Below, piece after piece: positions 43,073-52,766 of a stretch of 64,000 nucleotides of DNA. A program made the translations under genes and the position numbers. How positions within the stretch are numbered: the stretch's first letter is position 1; every line of letters starts with the position of its first letter. Under the pieces are notes generated by a model. It had not been told where the DNA came from and searched no databases. It worked only from the letters and a program-made list of their open reading frames with translations. The DNA is from Moorella sp. Hama-1 (GTDB lineage Bacteria; Bacillota; DSM-521; Neomoorellales; Neomoorellaceae). The stretch spans positions 864,501 through 928,500 of the forward strand of contig NZ_AP024620.1 in NCBI RefSeq assembly GCF_023734095.1, read 5' to 3'.

Positions 43073-43215
43073 GATAGGGCTTTCTCCAGGCCTCGGCATG
43101 CCGGAGCTTTTATTAAAGGAGCCCTGCAAGGGAGCTAACGCCCTGCTACTGTGAACAGAAAGGACCGGTAGCCTGGGCCCTCCAGTTAGGCGATAAACTT
43201 CGGGAGGTAGAAAGT

Positions 43216-43659
43216 GTGGAGTTACTGCCAGCCTTAGCCATCAGCTCCTCCGGCCTTACAGCGGAGCGCCTGCGCCTGGACCTCATCGCCAACAACCTGG
43301 CCAATATCAATACCACCCGCACGCCCCGGGGCGGCCCTTACCGGCGGCAGGTGCCGGTCTTCGCCGAGAAGCTACGGGAAGCCATGGGGGCGGGGCCAGG
43401 GCCCGGGCCGCAGCCTAGCCAGGCACCGGGCCAGGGGGTGGAGGTGGCGGTCATCGCCGAGGATAACACCCCGCCGCGCCTGGTCTACGACCCGTCCCAC
43501 CCGGACGCCGACGCCAATGGTTACGTCGCCCTACCCAACATTAACGTTGTCAATGAGATGGTGGACATGATTACCGCCAGCCGGGCCTACGAGGCCAACG
43601 TGACGGCCTTGAACGCCGCCAAAGCCATGACCCTGAAGGCCCTGGAAATCGGCCGCTAG
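43216..43659 (+). CDS. flgC: Flagellar basal-body rod protein FlgC
   Basis: 147 residues from GTG 43216 with GGGAGGT 7 nt upstream. LLPALAISSSGLTAERLRLD, LIANNLANINTTRTPRGGPY and the C-terminal NVVNEMVDMITASRAYEANV are typical. FlgC joins FlgB in the rod. A Gly/Pro-rich loop (about residues 57-75) is slightly longer than usual. The 143-bp gap before it holds no gene. Confidence 0.95.
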   Translation: MELLPALAISSSGLTAERLRLDLIANNLANINTTRTPRGGPYRRQVPVFAEKLREAMGAGPGPGPQPSQAPGQGVEVAVIAEDNTPPRLVYDPSHPDADANGYVALPNINVVNEMVDMITASRAYEANVTALNAAKAMTLKALEIGR

Positions 43660-43691
43660 GCACAATGGCTTAACGACCAATAGCCACCACA

Positions 43692-43826
43692 CCCACCGCG
43701 AGGCAATTGAGCGCCAATTTGCTAGCCGAGGGCCACCGGAGCCAGGAACTGTACCTAACTGCCCATAGCAAACTGCCTGCCGACGACATTAGCTATATTT
43801 GGCATAACCCTACTTTCGTAGGAGGT
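43692..43826 (+). repeat. Dispersed repeat family 1, partial copy C
   Basis: GAGCGCCAATTTGCTAGCCG, CCACCGGAGCCAGGAACTGT and CCTACTTTCGTAGGA match the right-hand part of copy B at 60660-60785 in order and spacing. The copy fills the flgC-fliE spacer; the GGAGGT that drives fliE begins at its end. Confidence 0.75.
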
Positions 43827-43835
43827 AAGAACCCT

Positions 43836-44147
43836 ATGCTCGTTAACCCCGTATCCCTATTGATGCCGGCGCCCCTCCAGGAGACCCGGCAGGCGGCGCC
43901 ATCCCCCGGCGGTACTGAGGCCGTGGCCCGCTCCTTCAGCGATCTCCTGCAGCAGAAGCTGGGCGAACTGAACAACCTGCAACAGCAGGCCGACGCCCTG
44001 ACCCAGGAGTACCTGGCCGGCCAGGTCCAGGACGTCCATCAGGTCATGCTGGCCCTGGAGCAGGCCAATCTCTCCCTCCAGCTGGCCATGCAGGTACGTA
44101 ACAAGGCGGTAGAAGCCTACCAGGAGATCTCCCGCATGCAGGTTTAA
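43836..44147 (+). CDS. fliE: Flagellar hook-basal body complex protein FliE
   Basis: 103 residues. ATG 43836 has GGAGGT 9 nt upstream; the open frame back to 43707 is repeat sequence. ARSFSDLLQQKLGELNNLQQ, QVQDVHQVMLALEQANLSLQ and LAMQVRNKAVEAYQEISRMQ are the FliE core that links the MS ring to the rod. Confidence 0.95.
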   Translation: MLVNPVSLLMPAPLQETRQAAPSPGGTEAVARSFSDLLQQKLGELNNLQQQADALTQEYLAGQVQDVHQVMLALEQANLSLQLAMQVRNKAVEAYQEISRMQV

Positions 44148-44469
44148 GATGGGGGTGCTATCTGTCGCTGCCCGATTTCCTTAATAAACTGGTGGCCCGG
44201 CTCATGCCCACCCGGGGTGTAGCCAGTCGCCCAGGGATCAGGTGGACCGGGATGGCTGCCTCTTGAACAGGCACCGTACCGGCCGGGCCGGCTAGCGCCC
44301 CCACATTGTTAGCGATCCCAATTAGATAGGGATAGCAACGGGCCGGTATTTGTCCCGGCAGGCCCGGCAGGCATCAATGCATACCTTTAAGGGTCAGGCT
44401 ACAGACCGCAGCAGAATTCGCCACCCAATCGTTACTTCCAGCTAAATACATAATCCCAGGGAGCCCAGC
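44148..44469 (+). other. fliE-fliF spacer
   Basis: 322 bp, unusually long inside this operon. No gene, terminator or clear promoter is seen; CGGCCGGGCCGG-like GC-rich inverted motifs occur near 44280-44300. AGGGAG just before ATG 44470 is the fliF site. Confidence 0.4.
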
Positions 44470-46056
44470 ATGAAGATTGCCGACATCCGCGACAAGTTAA
44501 AAGCCTTCTGGCAGAATCTAACCCCGGCGAAACGTTCGGCCCTGCTGGCGGTGATTATAGCCGCCCTGGCGGCTGCCGTCTTTTTGGTGCAGTGGCTGGC
44601 CAGGCCCCAGTACGCGCCCCTTTTTGCCAACATGCAGCAACAGGACGCCGCGGCGGTCACGGCCAAATTGAAAGAAATGAAGGTTCCCTACCGCCTGACG
44701 GGTGACGGCACCACCATCGAGGTGCCCAAAGACCAGCTCTACCAGCTGCGTTTGGACCTGGCCAACGCCGGGGTCCTGAACAGCGGCCAGGGTTTTGAAC
44801 TTTTTGATCAGAACAAGCTGGGAATGACGGATTTTGAGCGCAACCTGGACTACCAGCGGGCGCTGCAGGAGGAACTGCGGCGGACAATTATGACCATGAA
44901 CGAAGTCGAAGACGCCCGGGTACACCTGGTAATCCCCCAGCCCAGCGTCTTCCTGAAAGAACAGCAGCCGCCGTCAGCGGCCGTTGTCCTGAAGCTGAAG
45001 CCCCTGGCCCGGCTGAAGCCGGAGCAGGTAAAGGGTATCATGGAGCTCATTGCCGCCAGCGTACCCGGCCTGAAGCTAGAGAACATCCGGGTAATCGACA
45101 TGTACGGCAACGTCCTGAGCGACGGCATAGCTGACAGCCAGACCGCCCCCATCGGCCAGAAGCAGCAGACCCAAATGGAGTTGAAGCGGCAGTACGAAAA
45201 GGACCTGGAGCAGCGGCTGCAGTCCATGCTGACCCAGATCCTGGGGCCAGGGAAGGCCGTGGCCATGGTGACGGCCGACCTGAACTTTGACCAGCAGGAA
45301 ATCAACCAGACCACCTGGGGCAAGCAGGGGGCCCTCCGGAGCGAGCAGATAAAAACGAGCCAGGGGACTACCGGCGGGGGCGCCGCCGGCGCCGCCGGGA
45401 CGCCGGCCAACAACCAGCCGCCCGGCTACCTGGCCGTCAACCCTGCCACTGGCAACTATAACACGAGTGATACCGTCCACAACTACGAGCTGGATAAAAC
45501 CGACACCCATACCGTTGTCGCCCCGGGGCAGGTCCGGCGCCTGTCCACCTCCGTGGCCGTCAACGGCCCAGTTACCCCGGCCGTAAACGCCCAGATCCAG
45601 CAAATCGTCAGCGCCGCCGTGGGGTACCAGCCGGCCCGGGGTGACCAGATTAACGTTACCAGTATGCCCTTTGATAACTCCCTGCAGCAACAGATGGCCG
45701 CCGACCAGGCTGCCCTGCAGCAGCGCCAGCAGATGCTGCGCCAGTACATCCTCTGGGGAACGGTAGGGCTGGCGGCCCTGGCCCTACTGGTGACCCTCAT
45801 CGTTCTCCTGGTGCGGCGCCGGCGCCAGGCGGCTCCAGAGCCCCAGTTCGCAACTCAACCTTTGCCGGCCGGCGTGCCTGTTGAACCTCTGGAGGTGGAA
45901 CCGCTGGAACCTGTGGAGCCGGTATCACCGGAGGACCTGGAAAAACAGCGCCAGGAAGCCAAGCGCAAGGCCAAACAAGAGCGGCTGCAAGAGATCATTC
46001 GCCAGCGGCCGGAGGACGTGGCTTTATTACTCCGGGCCTGGCTGGCCGAGGATTAG
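44470..46056 (+). CDS. fliF: Flagellar MS-ring protein FliF
   Basis: 528 residues. Membrane segment 1 lies at about 18-40. The ring-building motifs follow (YAPLFANMQQQDAAAVTAKL, NLDYQRALQEELRRTIMTMN, VEDARVHLVIPQPSVFLKEQ, GPGKAVAMVTADLNFDQQEI). Membrane segment 2 lies at about 430-452 and the C-terminal tail RPEDVALLLRAWLAED docks to FliG. FliF houses the export gate and is the base of the rotor. The Gly/Ala-rich beta-collar insertion (about 295-325) is of normal type. Confidence 0.97.
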   Translation: MKIADIRDKLKAFWQNLTPAKRSALLAVIIAALAAAVFLVQWLARPQYAPLFANMQQQDAAAVTAKLKEMKVPYRLTGDGTTIEVPKDQLYQLRLDLANAGVLNSGQGFELFDQNKLGMTDFERNLDYQRALQEELRRTIMTMNEVEDARVHLVIPQPSVFLKEQQPPSAAVVLKLKPLARLKPEQVKGIMELIAASVPGLKLENIRVIDMYGNVLSDGIADSQTAPIGQKQQTQMELKRQYEKDLEQRLQSMLTQILGPGKAVAMVTADLNFDQQEINQTTWGKQGALRSEQIKTSQGTTGGGAAGAAGTPANNQPPGYLAVNPATGNYNTSDTVHNYELDKTDTHTVVAPGQVRRLSTSVAVNGPVTPAVNAQIQQIVSAAVGYQPARGDQINVTSMPFDNSLQQQMAADQAALQQRQQMLRQYILWGTVGLAALALLVTLIVLLVRRRRQAAPEPQFATQPLPAGVPVEPLEVEPLEPVEPVSPEDLEKQRQEAKRKAKQERLQEIIRQRPEDVALLLRAWLAED

Positions 46057-46058
46057 AG

Positions 46059-47078
46059 GTGGCTCGATTGGCGAAGCAAAAGGCCCTGACCGGGCTGGAG
46101 AAGGCAGCTATTTTCCTGATTACCGTCGGCCCGGAGCTGTCGTCTCTGATCCTGAAGCAGATGGGCCAGGAGGAAATTGAACGCCTTACTTATCAAATCG
46201 CCAACACGACTTCCGTTGACCCGGCGACCAAGCAACAGATCATCGATGAGTTTCTGGAGCTTAACGACGCCCAGCAGTTTATGCTCCAGGGGGGCATCAA
46301 GTACGCCCGGGAGGTTCTGGAGAAAGCCGTCGGCCCGGCCCGGGCGGCAGAGATTATCAAAAAGCTCCTGGCCACCTCCAAGATTCGTCCCTTTAACATG
46401 GTCCGCAAGGCCGACCCCAAGCAGCTGATCAACTTCATCTATAACGAGCACCCCCAGACCATCGCCCTCATCCTGGCTTACCTGGAACCGGAGCAGGCCT
46501 CGGTGATCCTGGGAGCCCTCCCCGACCAGTTGCAGGCCGATGTGGCCAAGAGAATCGCCATTATGGAGCGCACCTCGCCGGAGACGGTGCGCGAACTGGA
46601 GGGCATCCTGGAGCAGCGCCTGTCCTCGGTGGTCGACCAGGACTTCGCCGTCGCCGGCGGGGTCAAGAGTTTGGTCGACATCCTGAACCGGGCCGACCGG
46701 GGTACGGAGCGGACCATTCTAGAATCCCTGGAGCAGGACGACCCCGAACTGGCCGACGAGATTAGGAAGCGCATGTTTGTCTTTGAGGACATCCTGACCC
46801 TGGACGACAACTCCATCCGCCGCGTCCTGCGGGAGGTTGACCTTAAAGACCTGGCCCTGGCCCTCAAGGCGGCCAGTGAAGATGTGGCCAGCCGGATCTA
46901 CCGCAACCTCTCCAAGCGGGCCGGGGAAATGCTCAAAGAGGATATTGAGTACATGGGTCCGGCGCGCCTGCGGGACGTAGAAGAGGCCCAGCAGCGGATT
47001 GTCCAGATTATCCGCCGCTTAGACGAAGCCGGCGAGATTATCATCGCCCGGGGAGGCGAAGACGCCATTGTGGTGTAG
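46059..47078 (+). CDS. fliG: Flagellar motor switch protein FliG
   Basis: 339 residues from GTG 46059, two bases after the fliF stop. N domain (GLEKAAIFLITVGPELSSLI), middle domain with the EHPQTIALILAYL motif, and C domain with MFVFEDILTLDDNSIRRVLR and the charged torque helix (DLKDLALALKAASEDVASRI). FliG links MS ring and C ring and contacts the MotA stator. Complete and typical. Confidence 0.97.
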   Translation: MARLAKQKALTGLEKAAIFLITVGPELSSLILKQMGQEEIERLTYQIANTTSVDPATKQQIIDEFLELNDAQQFMLQGGIKYAREVLEKAVGPARAAEIIKKLLATSKIRPFNMVRKADPKQLINFIYNEHPQTIALILAYLEPEQASVILGALPDQLQADVAKRIAIMERTSPETVRELEGILEQRLSSVVDQDFAVAGGVKSLVDILNRADRGTERTILESLEQDDPELADEIRKRMFVFEDILTLDDNSIRRVLREVDLKDLALALKAASEDVASRIYRNLSKRAGEMLKEDIEYMGPARLRDVEEAQQRIVQIIRRLDEAGEIIIARGGEDAIVV

Positions 47079-47079
47079 G

Positions 47080-47859
47080 GTGCTGAAAGAAACCAGGCCC
47101 ACCAGGGAGGAAAGGGTTATTCCCTTGCGGGTCCTGCGGCTGGTGCCGCCGCCAGAGGCGGCTGCACCCGGTGATCAGGCTGATGCGGCTAATCCGGCTG
47201 CAGCTAAAGCGGAAGCCGCGACAGCCGAGGCCCGGGCGCAGGTGGCGGCCGCCCGGGAAGAGGCTGCTGCCATCTTAGCCCGGGCCCGCCAGGAGGCGGA
47301 GGAGATTAAGGCCGGAGCCCTGGCGGAGCGGGAGCAGGCCCTGGCCGCGGGCCGGGCCGCCGGTCAGGAGCAGGGCTACCAGGAAGGCCTGGCCCGGGCT
47401 GAGGAAGAAGCCGCCGCCATCCGCCGGGAGGCGGATAACCTGCGGGAGGAGGCCGGCCAGGTCTTGGCGGAAGCGCAGCGCAGTTACCAGGAAACCATCG
47501 CCGCCGCCGAAGGAGCGATCATTGACCTGGCCCTGACCATCGCCGCCCGGGTCGTCGGTCGGGCCGTGGAACTGCGGCCCGACCTGATCCTGGAGATTGC
47601 CCGCCCGGCCATCCGCCAGGTGGCCGAAGGCCAGCATTACCTGATTTATGCCGCCCCGGCTGCCGCCGCGGTCATCCGGGAGCATCGCCAGGAACTCCTG
47701 GCCGAGGCGGCCCCCGGCGCCCGGCTGCAGGTGTTGGCCGACCCCGGGTTTAAGGCCGGGGGCTGCCGCATCGAAACAGAAAATGGCTTTGTCGACGCCA
47801 GCGTCGACACCCAGTTAGAAGAAGTGAAGAAGATCCTCCGGGGAGGTGACCGGCAGTGA
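47080..47859 (+). CDS. fliH: Flagellar export apparatus regulator FliH
   Basis: 259 residues from GTG 47080, one base after the fliG stop; an upstream TTG at 47068 would overlap fliG. A long Ala/Glu/Arg-rich coiled coil (about 35-140) leads to the conserved C-terminal domain (IIDLALTIAARVVGRAVELR, DPGFKAGGCRIETENGFVDA) that binds FliI. FliH carries FliI and substrates to the gate. Its stop overlaps the fliI start. Confidence 0.93.
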   Translation: MLKETRPTREERVIPLRVLRLVPPPEAAAPGDQADAANPAAAKAEAATAEARAQVAAAREEAAAILARARQEAEEIKAGALAEREQALAAGRAAGQEQGYQEGLARAEEEAAAIRREADNLREEAGQVLAEAQRSYQETIAAAEGAIIDLALTIAARVVGRAVELRPDLILEIARPAIRQVAEGQHYLIYAAPAAAAVIREHRQELLAEAAPGARLQVLADPGFKAGGCRIETENGFVDASVDTQLEEVKKILRGGDRQ

Positions 47860-49166
47860 GCCTGGCCCCGGATCTCACCCCTTACAAAGAGCGCCTGGCC
47901 GGAGCCAGCCTCTGGCTCCGGGGTGGCAAGGTCACCCGGGTGACGGGCCTGACCATTGAGTGCCGGGGCCTGAAGGCGGCCGTCGGCGAACTCTGCCAGA
48001 TCTACAACAACGGCTCGGGGCCCATTGTGGCCGAAGTGGTGGGCTTCCGGGAGGAAGTGACCCTCCTCATGCCCCTGGGGGAGCTGGAGGGCATCGGTCC
48101 CGGCTGCCGGGTCATGGCCACCGGCCGCGGCCACTACATCCACGTGGGAGCCGGGTTTCTGGGCCGGGTCCTGGACGGCCTGGGCCGCTCCCTGGACGGC
48201 ACCCTCCTGGTGGGGGGTGACCCCCAGCCGGTCAACAACCGGCCGCCCAACCCCCTGGCCCGGCGGCGGATCAAAGAGGTCCTGGCTACGGGGGTCAAGG
48301 CTATTGACGCCCTCCTGACCGTCGGCTGCGGCCAGCGGGTAGGCATCTTCGCCGGCAGCGGCGTGGGTAAGAGCACTCTTCTGGGGATGATCGCTCGCCA
48401 CAGCACCGCCGATATCAACGTCATCGCCCTCATCGGCGAACGGGGCCGGGAGGTGCGGGACTTTATCGAGGGCGACCTGGGGCCGGAGGGCCTGGCGCGG
48501 TCCATCGTCGTGGCTGCCACCTCGGACCAGCCGGCCCTGGTGCGGATCAAGGGCGCCTTTACCGCCACGGCCATCGCCGAGTACTTCCGCGACCGGGGTA
48601 AAAACGTCCTGCTGATGATGGACTCCCTCACCCGTTTCGCCATCGCCCAGCGGGAGGTGGGCCTGGCCATCGGCGAACCGCCTACGACCCGGGGCTATAC
48701 CCCCTCGGTCTTCGCCTCCCTGCCCAAACTGGTGGAACGGGCCGGCAACAGCGAGGCTGGCTCCATTACCGGCCTGTATACAGTCCTGGTGGAGGGGGAC
48801 GACATGAACGAGCCCGTGGCCGATACCGTCCGCGGCCTCCTGGACGGCCACATCGTCCTGTCCCGCCAGCTGGCGGCCCGGAACCACTACCCGGCCATTG
48901 ACGTCCTCCAGAGCATCAGCCGTCTCATGCCGGAGATTACCTCTGCGGAGCAGCGGGAGCAGGCCGGCCGGCTGCGGGACCTCCTGGCGGCCTACGAAGA
49001 AGCGGCCGATTTGATTGAAATCGGCGCCTACCAGGCCGGCTCCAACCCGCGGGTGGACGCGGCCCTGAAACACTATGACGCCATCCAGTCCTTCCTGCGC
49101 CAGGGCAAGGATGAATACTCCGACTATAACGCTACTCTGGCGGCCCTGGCGGGGATTTTTAGTTAG
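47856..49166 (+). CDS. fliI: Flagellum-specific export ATPase FliI
   Basis: 436 residues from GTG 47856 with a 4-bp overlap. Walker A GIFAGSGVGKST (Lys172), Walker B LLMMDSLTRFAIAQ, and RGYTPSVFASLPKLVERAGN with GSITGLYTVLVEGDD mark an F1-beta-like ATPase. It forms the hexamer that energises export together with FliH and FliJ. The large antisense frame across it is a high-GC shadow. Confidence 0.97.
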   Translation: MSLAPDLTPYKERLAGASLWLRGGKVTRVTGLTIECRGLKAAVGELCQIYNNGSGPIVAEVVGFREEVTLLMPLGELEGIGPGCRVMATGRGHYIHVGAGFLGRVLDGLGRSLDGTLLVGGDPQPVNNRPPNPLARRRIKEVLATGVKAIDALLTVGCGQRVGIFAGSGVGKSTLLGMIARHSTADINVIALIGERGREVRDFIEGDLGPEGLARSIVVAATSDQPALVRIKGAFTATAIAEYFRDRGKNVLLMMDSLTRFAIAQREVGLAIGEPPTTRGYTPSVFASLPKLVERAGNSEAGSITGLYTVLVEGDDMNEPVADTVRGLLDGHIVLSRQLAARNHYPAIDVLQSISRLMPEITSAEQREQAGRLRDLLAAYEEAADLIEIGAYQAGSNPRVDAALKHYDAIQSFLRQGKDEYSDYNATLAALAGIFS

Positions 49167-49255
49167 GGCCCCTTTGTTGCGCCGACGTCTTCGTTTAAAC
49201 CTCATCCAGCCAGGAGCATTGCCGGTTTTCTCCCCAAGGTAGAAAGGAGGAACCT

Positions 49256-49690
49256 ATGGCCAGTTTTCAGTTTTCCCTCGAGAAGGTGCGCTCTTACCGG
49301 GCCTCCCTGGAAAAACAGCTCAAGCTGCAGCTGGCCGAGGCCCGGCGCCGCCAGGAGGAGGCCGAGGCCTGCCTGGCCCGTTACCGGGAGATGCGCGCCG
49401 GCTGCCTGGTGATCAGGGGAGCCGTAGCCGGGGAGGATCTCCTGCGGGAAGCCACTTATATTGAGGCCCTGGACGGACGCATCGCCGGCCAGCAGGAAGA
49501 GGTCGCCCGGGTGAGCCAGGTTGTGAACGAGCGGCGGGACCAGGTCCAGGAGGCTATGCAGGAGCGCAAGGTCCTGGACCGCCTGCGGGAGCGCCAGCTC
49601 CAGGCCTACCGGTACGTCGTGACCCGTGAAGAGCAGAAGCAGATTGATGAAACGGCCGGTAACCGCTACTTCCGGGGGATGGCGGAGTAG
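49256..49690 (+). CDS. fliJ: Flagellar export protein FliJ
   Basis: 144 residues with AAGGAGG before ATG 49256. FQFSLEKVRSYRASLEKQLK and the long antiparallel coiled coil, ending in EEQKQIDETAGNRYF, are typical of FliJ, the stalk that sits in the FliI ring and contacts FlhA. Confidence 0.94.
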   Translation: MASFQFSLEKVRSYRASLEKQLKLQLAEARRRQEEAEACLARYREMRAGCLVIRGAVAGEDLLREATYIEALDGRIAGQQEEVARVSQVVNERRDQVQEAMQERKVLDRLRERQLQAYRYVVTREEQKQIDETAGNRYFRGMAE

Positions 49691-49725
49691 CTGCATCATA
49701 TTTTTCGGCGAAAGGAGGTGAAATC

Positions 49726-51549
49726 ATGACCGTGGAATCGTTGGTAAGAACTAACAATACCATCTCCCCCCTGCCGGCAGCTCGCAGCCGGGGCCGGTAC
49801 GGGGAAGGAGCCGGAGACTTCGGTTCCCTCCTGGCAGGTCTCCTGCAGCAGGCGTCTTCATTCATGCCGGCCGGCGGCCTGGCGGCGGCCTATGGGGAAC
49901 AGCCGTACCTACCGAATGACCCCCAGCCAGGGGAATACAGGCCGGACCGCTCCGCACCTAGACCGGGAGAAGAAGCTTATTCCCGACCGGAAGCCGGCGC
50001 CTGGAGCCGGGTTGAGGACCTGGGCAATAGCTATGACGGCAGGGATGAACAAACCATAGCGGCCGGGTCCCGGGGCCGGGAAGAAGTAGCAACTACACAG
50101 GGTACCCGGGCCGGCGAGGCGCAACCCGCCTCCGCCGGGGAGAAGGACCAAACTCCGGCAGGGGGGGAGAAGGCATCCAGCCAGGCCGGTAATCTCAGGG
50201 GAAGCGGGGGCCAGAAGCCAGCTGCCGACCAGGTTGGCAAAGCCGGGAAAAATGGTGACGACCAAGGAAAAGCTGCCGGCTCCGAAGGCACCAGCGGTGC
50301 TGCCCCTGCAGACCAGGAAGCGGCAACTGGTAGCAGCAAATCCCCGGCAACTGTAAGTTCAGCCGGTAAAACCGGAACGCCTGGCACTAAAGGGCCCGGC
50401 ACTATCGGGCAGGCCGGCAACAGTGACGATCTGAACGGGACGGCCGGGAAGCAGGCCGGCCCCGAAGCCCTTAGTACGCCAACCACGGCCGGCCACCAGC
50501 CGGAACTAAAAGGGAAAACCGTCCCGGGCAAGGCAGGCCTGGACGGCCAAACCCCAACGCCGGCAGCGGGAGCCGGCCAGCCAGGAGAGCAACAATCCGT
50601 AGCTGGGAATATGGCTAGGAACGGCCTGAACTCGGCCACCGCTAAACCAGATGCATCCCTTGCACCAGGTACAACAGCTAAAGTAGGCGGTGAAGCCGGA
50701 ACAAATGCGCCAACCGCCGGGACCGGGGCAAACCCCGTTACCGCTGGTGTGGCGCCGGCCAGGGGCGACAGGGCCGGTAGTCCCGTAGGTGTAGGCAGTC
50801 ACGGCAATACCGTTAATACCGACAGTACTGGTAAGGCCGACACCGCCGCAGGTAGCCAGACCTTAATTCCCGGCAGCCAGCCGGCTGTGAGGGACGGCCC
50901 CTTAGCGGCGCCTGGGCTGGCCAACCAGGGCGCAGCGGTAATAGCCGGCCAGGCCGGCACAGCCGGTGGTAGCGCCGGCAACCGGGGTTTCGCCAGCCAC
51001 CAGGAGCCAGGGGAGATCCTCCCCGGTAGCGGCTTCGGGGCTACGGGCGGCGGCCAGGCGCCGGCGGGAACGGTGAGCTTCGCGGCGGTGCTGGGGGGAC
51101 ATAACCAACCAGCCAGCGGCCCGGCAGCCGGGGTGACCAATCTGCCGGAGGTCATTGCCAGCACTCTAACGGCGGCCCGCCTGGCCCGCACCGGCAGCCA
51201 GCGGGAGCTGGAACTCCAATTGCAGCCGGAGAACCTGGGGACGTTAAAGCTACGGGCTTCCCTGGAAGGAGGCCGGATGATCCTCCACTTGCTGGTGGAG
51301 AGCAGCGAGGCGGCCCGGGCCCTCCAGGCGGCGGTGCCGGAAATGCGCCAGGCCGTAGCCGGCCAGGGTTTACGCCTGGACCAGGTACAGGTGCAGGTCG
51401 GCGGCGACGGCCAGGCAGGTGATAACCAGAACGGCGGTAATGGAGGCTATCACCAGGGTAGCGGCAGGCAGCCCCAGTCACCGCTGTGGCCGGAGACCGC
51501 TGTAACCAGGGACACTACCGGCAATTACCGCCTGAACTACCTGGCCTGA
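49726..51549 (+). CDS. fliK: Flagellar hook-length control protein FliK
   Basis: 607 residues, AAAGGAGGTG before ATG 49726. Residues about 70-470 are a Gly/Ala/Pro/Thr/Ser-rich disordered ruler with many short approximate repeats. The C-terminal Flg_hook domain (RELELQLQPENLGTLKLRAS, LEGGRMILHLLVESSEAARA) switches the export gate from hook to filament substrates. The position between fliJ and flgD is the usual one. The ruler length would set hook length. Confidence 0.93.
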   Translation: MTVESLVRTNNTISPLPAARSRGRYGEGAGDFGSLLAGLLQQASSFMPAGGLAAAYGEQPYLPNDPQPGEYRPDRSAPRPGEEAYSRPEAGAWSRVEDLGNSYDGRDEQTIAAGSRGREEVATTQGTRAGEAQPASAGEKDQTPAGGEKASSQAGNLRGSGGQKPAADQVGKAGKNGDDQGKAAGSEGTSGAAPADQEAATGSSKSPATVSSAGKTGTPGTKGPGTIGQAGNSDDLNGTAGKQAGPEALSTPTTAGHQPELKGKTVPGKAGLDGQTPTPAAGAGQPGEQQSVAGNMARNGLNSATAKPDASLAPGTTAKVGGEAGTNAPTAGTGANPVTAGVAPARGDRAGSPVGVGSHGNTVNTDSTGKADTAAGSQTLIPGSQPAVRDGPLAAPGLANQGAAVIAGQAGTAGGSAGNRGFASHQEPGEILPGSGFGATGGGQAPAGTVSFAAVLGGHNQPASGPAAGVTNLPEVIASTLTAARLARTGSQRELELQLQPENLGTLKLRASLEGGRMILHLLVESSEAARALQAAVPEMRQAVAGQGLRLDQVQVQVGGDGQAGDNQNGGNGGYHQGSGRQPQSPLWPETAVTRDTTGNYRLNYLA

Positions 51550-51596
51550 AACGTTTTGGCAAAGATATTGAGTATCTTGTGGAAGGGAGTATTTAC

Positions 51597-52070
51597 ATGA
51601 ACGTCGGTGGCGTAACGGCGGCTGCCAGTCAGGCAGCAACGGGCACAACGACCACGGTGCCCAATAAGGGTCTGGGTAAAGACGATTTCCTGAAGCTCCT
51701 GGCGGCCCAGCTGGAGAACCAGGACCCTTTGAGCCCCATGAGCAACACCGATTTTATCGCCCAGATGGCCCAGTTCAGCGCCCTGGAACAGATGAACAAC
51801 CTCAATGACAGTTTTAACCGGGTCCAGCAGGAACTGCAGGCAGCTTTAGCCCTGCAGGCGGTATCTTTAATCGGCAAAGAGGTAACGGCCACAGTAAACG
51901 AGCAGACCCTGCAGGGCACGGTGGAGAAGGTCAACCTGGCCGGGGACGGGGCCGTGCTGACGGTCAACGGGCAGCAGGTGCCCTTGAGCGCCGTGACCGA
52001 GGTCGGCCCGGCGGCACCCACTAGTCCGGCTACACCAACTGGCCCGGGGGCAGCCCCTACCCAACCTTGA
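51597..52070 (+). CDS. flgD: Hook assembly scaffold protein FlgD
   Basis: 157 residues. ATG 51597 follows GGAAGGGAG; the frame is open upstream to 51486 but overlaps fliK. KGLGKDDFLKLLAAQLENQD, PLSPMSNTDFIAQMAQFSAL and EQMNNL are the FlgD core; a short beta region and a Pro/Thr-rich end follow. FlgD caps the growing hook and is absent from the finished organelle. Confidence 0.95.
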   Translation: MNVGGVTAAASQAATGTTTTVPNKGLGKDDFLKLLAAQLENQDPLSPMSNTDFIAQMAQFSALEQMNNLNDSFNRVQQELQAALALQAVSLIGKEVTATVNEQTLQGTVEKVNLAGDGAVLTVNGQQVPLSAVTEVGPAAPTSPATPTGPGAAPTQP

Positions 52071-52262
52071 GCACCGGCCCGGTTCCAGGTAGCAGGACAG
52101 GGGGAACTACCCCCCCACCTTAATCACGGGTTATATTTTTATTCACGGCCCCATTCAAAGGGGCGCATGGGTTTAAGCCATTGATTTAAAGGCACTGAAC
52201 AGACGGTAGTTGGCAAGAGCAGATTAACTGCAGGATAACTCCTGCAGGCAGGTGATTTAAGG

Positions 52263-52658
52263 GTGAGTGCTATCGAATTACGAGGGTTGACACCTGTAGC
52301 ACCGCCAGGGCCCGGTACAGCCCCGAGCAGGCGAGTAGGGGAGCAGCCGGCAAAGAGCCGGCAGGCCCCTGGAGGTTTCCAGGCCGTCCTCCAGGAGAAG
52401 ATGGCGGGCCTGAAGTTCTCCCGCCATGCCAGCGAGCGCCTGGAGAACCGGCAGATAAGTCTCTCACCGCAGCAGATGGCCCGCCTGGAAGAGGGCATAA
52501 CCAGGGCCGCCGGCAAAGGGGCGCGGGAGTCCCTGGTCCTGCTGGACGACCTGGCCCTGGTGGTCAGCGTCAAGAACCGCACCGTCATCACCGCAGCTAA
52601 CAGGCAGGACCTGCGGGAAAACGTCTTTACCAATATCGACAGCGCCGTTTTACTATGA
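52263..52658 (+). CDS. Flagellar operon protein of the TIGR02530 type
   Basis: 131 residues from GTG 52263. The C-terminal part (GLKFSRHASERLENRQISLS, MARLEEGITRAAGKGARESL, VVSVKNRTVITAANRQ) matches the conserved protein found between flgD and the hook gene in many Firmicutes (TIGR02530). The N-terminal 50 residues are Pro/Arg-rich and variable. Its exact role is unknown; genetic position suggests hook assembly. Confidence 0.88.
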   Translation: MSAIELRGLTPVAPPGPGTAPSRRVGEQPAKSRQAPGGFQAVLQEKMAGLKFSRHASERLENRQISLSPQQMARLEEGITRAAGKGARESLVLLDDLALVVSVKNRTVITAANRQDLRENVFTNIDSAVLL

Positions 52659-52766
52659 GCCAGTGCCACTTTTGCGCGTTACCTTTTCATGGGCCGGACC
52701 CCGATAGGGAGGCCCACCGGCCGCCGATTGACCGAGGCGGCTAATCAGGAAAGGGGTAATTTAACC

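Noticed and set aside
47646-49205. 519-codon open frame antisense to fliI
   Set aside because: Shadow; FliI motifs on the plus strand are complete.
49726-51200. Gly/Ala-rich repeats considered as a tandem array or CRISPR
   Set aside because: They are codon-level low complexity in the FliK ruler; no regular spacer-repeat pattern. No CRISPR array is seen anywhere in the window.
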